Positions 4,937 through 7,791 of a stretch of 7,791 nt of DNA are shown here, one piece after another. The first letter of the stretch is position 1; the number at the start of each line of letters is the position of its first letter. Under the pieces are notes generated by a model, which did not search any database, was not told the DNA's origin, and saw only the letters and a list, made by a program, of their open reading frames with translations. This DNA comes from JASFYU01 sp045046905 (GTDB taxonomy: Bacteria > Bacteroidota > Bacteroidia > Flavobacteriales > Flavobacteriaceae), in contig JASFYU010000171.1 of NCBI GenBank assembly GCA_045046905.1, positions 1 through 7,791 of the forward strand. Direction: 5' to 3'. A program made the position numbers and the translations under genes.

Positions 4937-7471
4937 ATGCTGGAAGAGAAAGAACAGGAACTACATGAAAATGTAGTAGAAGAACAAAATTCAGAAACTA
5001 CCGAAACGCAAACTGCTTCGGAGAAAAGCACTGAAACAAAATCTGAGGAAGGGGAAAACATTCCTCAGGAAGAGAAAAAGGATGTTTTAGAGGAAATCGA
5101 TGAGGCTAAGACCGAGGCTGACACGGCATCGGAGAAAGGCACCGAAACAAAATCCGCTGATCAGCAGAACATTCCTCAGGAGCAAAAAGAGGCACCCGAA
5201 ATACCGGTAGAGAAAGAGGATGTTTTGAAGGAAACCGATGAGGCTACCGCCCAGGGCGACTCTGCATCGGAGAAAAGCACTGAAACAACATCTGCGGAAC
5301 AGGAGAACATTCCTCAAGAAGAAAAAAAGGAAGCCGAAATACCGGTAGAGAAAAAAGATGTTTTGAAGGAAATCGATGAGGCTACCGCCCAGGGCGACTC
5401 TGCATCGGAGAAAAACGCTGAAACAACATCTGCAGAACAGGAGAATATTCCTCAAGAAGAAAAAAAGGAAGCCGAAATATCTGAAGAGAAAAAAAATGTT
5501 TTGAAGGAAACCGATGAGGCTACCGCCCAGGGCGACTCTGCATCGGAGAAAAACGCTGAAACAACATCTGCAGAACAGGAGAACATTCCTCAAGAGAAAA
5601 AAAAGGAAGCCGAAATATCTGAAGAGAAAAAAGATGTTTTAGAGGAAATTGATGAGTCTAACGCCGAGGACGCCGAGGATACCGACAACCACCACAGACA
5701 TCATATACCCATTTTGGACTATCACTCCATGCCAATGGAGAATTTGGTTGGTGAACTGCAGCGATTGATTCGAAATGAAAAGGTACAGGCCATAAAAAAA
5801 CATGTAGACGGCATCAAATATGAATTCGATTTTAAGTTTCAAGAGTTTTTGGAACATAAAAAGGAGGATTTTATAAGCAGCGGTGGCAATGAAATCGATT
5901 TCAGGTATAACTCGGTCACCAAGAGACAGTTCAGCGAGGTATACACCGAGTATCGTGAAAAGCGAAATAGCTATTATAAAAGTCTAGAAAAAAGCCTCAA
6001 AGAGAACCTCAGTGACCGTTTGGGGATTATTGAAAACCTGAAAGGTCTGGTAAACGTTGAAGAGGATATCAATACCACTTATAAAAACTTCAAAGATATT
6101 CAGGAGCATTGGCGCATTGCCGGCCCCGTACCTCGCAACCATTACAATGATGTTTGGCGCACATACCATCACCATATCGAGATTTTTTATGATTTTTTAC
6201 ACATAAACCGAGAGCTTAGAGACCTAGATTTCAAGCACAATCTAGAAGAGAAAAAAAAGATAGTAGAAAAGGCCGAAGCCTTGGCCGATGAAGTAGATCT
6301 CAACAAAGCCTTTCGTGAGCTACAGACCCTGCATAAAATATGGAAAGAGGATATTGGCCCAGTCGGCAAGGAGCATCGCGAAGAAATTTGGGAGCGTTTT
6401 AGTAATGCCACAAAGGTAATGCACCAAAGACGGCAGGATTATTTCAAGGACCTTGACAAGGTATATGAGCAAAACCTAGTAAAGAAAAAGGAAATAATCT
6501 CTACAATAGAAACCATATCGAACAATATTGCTGATAATCACAAAATACTACAGCAACAAATAAAGCAGATCGAAGCACTCCGAAATGAGTTCTTTACCGC
6601 CGGAAAAGTACCCCAAAAGGTAAATGAAAAAACATGGGCAGCTTTCAAGGAGGCCGTTCGCGCCTTTAACCGAAATAAAAATGCGTACTATAAAAACCTT
6701 AAAAAAGACCAACAAGATAATCTTGATAAAAAGCGTGAATTGCTGAATTTTGCTATTTCTATAAAAGACAGTGACGATTGGGATACCGCAACTATGGAGA
6801 TGAAGCGCATTCAAAGTGAATGGAAGAAAATAGGGCATGTTCCCCGAAAATATTCCGATACCATATGGAAAGAATTCAAAAACGCCTGTAACCACTATTT
6901 CGACCGATTACATGCCCTGAAAAATGAGGCACATAAGGAGGAAGGTGAAAATTTAGAAAAAAAAGAGGCTTGTTTAGACAAACTAAGAGCCTTCGTACTG
7001 TCAGGAAATCGAGATGAAGATTTAGAAACCATTAAATCTTTCATTGACGAATTTAAAACATACGGCAGAGTACCTTTCAATAAAAAAAGCATCAACCAAA
7101 AATTCAACAAAATATTAGATGCCATCTTCAAAAAGCTCGACTTGAACCGCCAGGAGTCGGAGCTCTTAAAATACGGAAACAAAATTCACCAATTGTCCAA
7201 AGAAGATAATGAAGAAGCCATTTACAAAGAACGTATTTTTATACGTCGTAAAATTAATGAGAGCAAAAATGAGATCCGCCAGCTTGAAAACAACCTACAG
7301 TTTTTCTCAAATGCCTCAGAGGACAGTCCTGTAGTTCAACAGGTAATAAAGAGAGTCGACAATCACAAAGCCTCTCTTGCCACATGGAACGCGAAACTAA
7401 AGAAATTGAATATTATGGAGAATAACCTCAATAAATCTATGGATGAAGTTTCTAATTCTGAGGAAGAATAA
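4937..7471 (+). CDS. DUF349 multi-repeat protein with acidic N-terminal tandem repeats, function unknown
   Basis: An 844-residue soluble protein with no signal peptide. Residues 27-247 are a low-complexity, Glu/Lys-rich region of five tandem repeats, probably disordered or helical. A short His-rich patch (HHRHH, 252-256) follows. The rest holds DUF349 units recognisable by a W..(I/A)G.VP core and a later W..F: W392 with GPVP (396-399); W469 with IGPVG (473-477); FF (552-553) with AGKVP (555-559); and W629 with IGHVP (632-636). A weaker fifth unit has YGRVP (709-713), and a degenerate unit may lie around 300-347. The C-terminal 100 residues look like coiled coil. The start at 4937 is the first ATG after an in-frame TGA at 4910-4912. 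It ends in tandem stops TAA TAG. DUF349 has no settled biochemical function. From memory, flavobacterial relatives are often shorter, the difference here being the repeats. Confidence 0.9.
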   Translation: MLEEKEQELHENVVEEQNSETTETQTASEKSTETKSEEGENIPQEEKKDVLEEIDEAKTEADTASEKGTETKSADQQNIPQEQKEAPEIPVEKEDVLKETDEATAQGDSASEKSTETTSAEQENIPQEEKKEAEIPVEKKDVLKEIDEATAQGDSASEKNAETTSAEQENIPQEEKKEAEISEEKKNVLKETDEATAQGDSASEKNAETTSAEQENIPQEKKKEAEISEEKKDVLEEIDESNAEDAEDTDNHHRHHIPILDYHSMPMENLVGELQRLIRNEKVQAIKKHVDGIKYEFDFKFQEFLEHKKEDFISSGGNEIDFRYNSVTKRQFSEVYTEYREKRNSYYKSLEKSLKENLSDRLGIIENLKGLVNVEEDINTTYKNFKDIQEHWRIAGPVPRNHYNDVWRTYHHHIEIFYDFLHINRELRDLDFKHNLEEKKKIVEKAEALADEVDLNKAFRELQTLHKIWKEDIGPVGKEHREEIWERFSNATKVMHQRRQDYFKDLDKVYEQNLVKKKEIISTIETISNNIADNHKILQQQIKQIEALRNEFFTAGKVPQKVNEKTWAAFKEAVRAFNRNKNAYYKNLKKDQQDNLDKKRELLNFAISIKDSDDWDTATMEMKRIQSEWKKIGHVPRKYSDTIWKEFKNACNHYFDRLHALKNEAHKEEGENLEKKEACLDKLRAFVLSGNRDEDLETIKSFIDEFKTYGRVPFNKKSINQKFNKILDAIFKKLDLNRQESELLKYGNKIHQLSKEDNEEAIYKERIFIRRKINESKNEIRQLENNLQFFSNASEDSPVVQQVIKRVDNHKASLATWNAKLKKLNIMENNLNKSMDEVSNSEEE
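5015..5677 (+). repeat. Five in-frame tandem repeats (138-base unit) inside the DUF349 gene
   Basis: Units lie at 5015-5125 (111 bases), 5126-5263, 5264-5401, 5402-5539 and 5540-5677 (138 bases, 46 codons each). Every unit starts with codons for ASEK, contains NIPQE and ends near D/NVL(K/E)E(I/T)DE. The first unit lacks nine codons in its middle. Units 3 and 4 are nearly identical at DNA level over their first 90 or so bases, including synonymous positions, which points to recent duplication or gene conversion. All lengths are multiples of three, so the frame is kept. Confidence 0.95.
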
Positions 7472-7476
7472 TAGGC

Positions 7477-7486
7477 AACAGCTGTT
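7477..7486. repeat. 10-base perfect palindrome before the integrase remnant
   Basis: AACAGCTGTT reads the same on both strands. It lies six bases after the DUF349 stop codon and directly abuts the ATG of the integrase-like remnant. It could be an operator or recombination-related site, or chance. Confidence 0.3.
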
Positions 7487-7753
7487 ATGAGAAAAATTAC
7501 TTTGGTAAAGGTAATGCATAAGGGGTGACAGCAATTGACCATAGGATTTTCTTACGATGATGAAACCAAGAGCTATGTAAAATAATTTTCTAATGTTCGT
7601 TGAAACCGTAGTTTGAGAGTGTTTTAACTTCCGTTTTCAAAAGAAGCCACTAATAGCTTCTTTCAACATATAAGAAAAGAGGCTATTCATCAACTAAACC
7701 ACTATGGACTAAAGTGCCATAGGTTTTTAAATCCAACTAAAGTTAGCAACATC
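7487..7753 (+). pseudogene. Decayed N-terminal part of a Bacteroidetes tyrosine integrase
   Basis: Translation in one frame from the ATG at 7487 gives family-like sequence broken by stops at 7526-7528 (TGA), 7583-7585 (TAA), 7601-7603 (TGA) and 7625-7627 (TAA), ending at TAA 7754-7756. The pieces are MRKITLVKVMHKG, then QQLTIGFSYDDETKSYVK, FSNVR, NRSLRVF and LPFSKEATNSFFQHIRK. This fits the N-terminal arm and SAM-like region of Bacteroidetes phage-type integrases as I recall it: an H.....I.L.F.YD....VK core, a G/N-V-R-W-S segment, an F/W-Y-(L/V)-P-(F)-S-K segment and an F..H.RK helix. The third stop falls where a Trp is expected (TGG to TGA) and the fourth where a Tyr is expected. The catalytic domain is absent, either lost or beyond the window. 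It begins 15 bases after the DUF349 stop. No frameshift is needed, which is unusual for so many stops. Identification is from memory of the family pattern. Confidence 0.68.
7700..7728 (+). terminator. Possible terminator downstream of the DUF349 gene
   Basis: CTATGG (7702-7707) and CCATAG (7717-7722) form a perfect 6-bp stem, extendable by AC/GT inside with one bulged G. It is followed by G and five T residues (7724-7728). It lies within the integrase remnant, so it may be chance, but no terminator is seen nearer the DUF349 stop. Confidence 0.35.
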
Positions 7754-7791
7754 TAAGGTTACTCTAATATAAATGCATCAGTATCATTACC

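Noticed and set aside
5087..5593. A 168-codon open frame on the - strand across the tandem repeats
   Set aside because: It is periodic only because it mirrors the repeat units of the DUF349 gene, has no independent family resemblance, and lies wholly within a well-supported gene.
1..7791. CRISPR array, tRNA gene, toxin-antitoxin pair or complete insertion sequence
   Set aside because: No regularly spaced repeats with unique spacers, no cloverleaf, no small paired genes and no transposase were seen. The only array is inside the DUF349 coding region.

Overview
The window looks like chromosomal DNA from a marine-type member of the Flavobacteriia (Bacteroidetes). The evidence is moderately low GC, no Shine-Dalgarno sequences in front of the clear genes, a Bacteroidetes-style shikimate dehydrogenase, a tandem pair of DUF368 membrane proteins and a long multi-copy DUF349 protein. 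From memory, this neighbourhood (TPR protein, DUF368, DUF368, aroE, DUF349) recurs in flavobacteria. No database search was possible. All genes that look intact lie on the + strand.

Layout. Positions 1-120 are an AT-rich leader with no gene. 121-1518 encodes a cytoplasmic protein built almost wholly of TPR repeats. A hairpin plus T-tract (1541-1585) probably ends its transcript. After about 200 noncoding bases containing a short GC-rich palindrome comes a tight cluster: DUF368 copy 1 (1794-2708), DUF368 copy 2 (2721-3761, 12 bases later) and aroE (3712-4464, overlapping by 50 bases). 4465-4936 is a 472-base gap with no assignable gene; it holds several hairpins and short open stretches. 4937-7471 encodes an 844-residue DUF349 protein with a highly acidic N-terminal block of five tandem repeats. 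From 7487 to at least 7753 there is what appears to be a dead N-terminal piece of a Bacteroidetes tyrosine integrase, readable in one frame through four stop codons.

How the genes relate. DUF368 proteins have been identified (PopT family, reported in 2023) as polyprenyl-phosphate transporters that return the undecaprenyl-phosphate lipid carrier across the cytoplasmic membrane for reuse in cell-wall and surface-glycan synthesis. Two divergent copies side by side suggest specialisation or partnership. AroE makes shikimate for the aromatic amino acid pathway; its place in the cluster looks like transcriptional convenience rather than shared biochemistry. The TPR and DUF349 proteins have no known function here.

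Most interesting signals: the integrase ghost, the recently expanded 138-base repeats in the DUF349 gene, the diverged DUF368 pair, and the unexplained aroE-DUF349 gap. I found no complete new defence or mobile system in this window.
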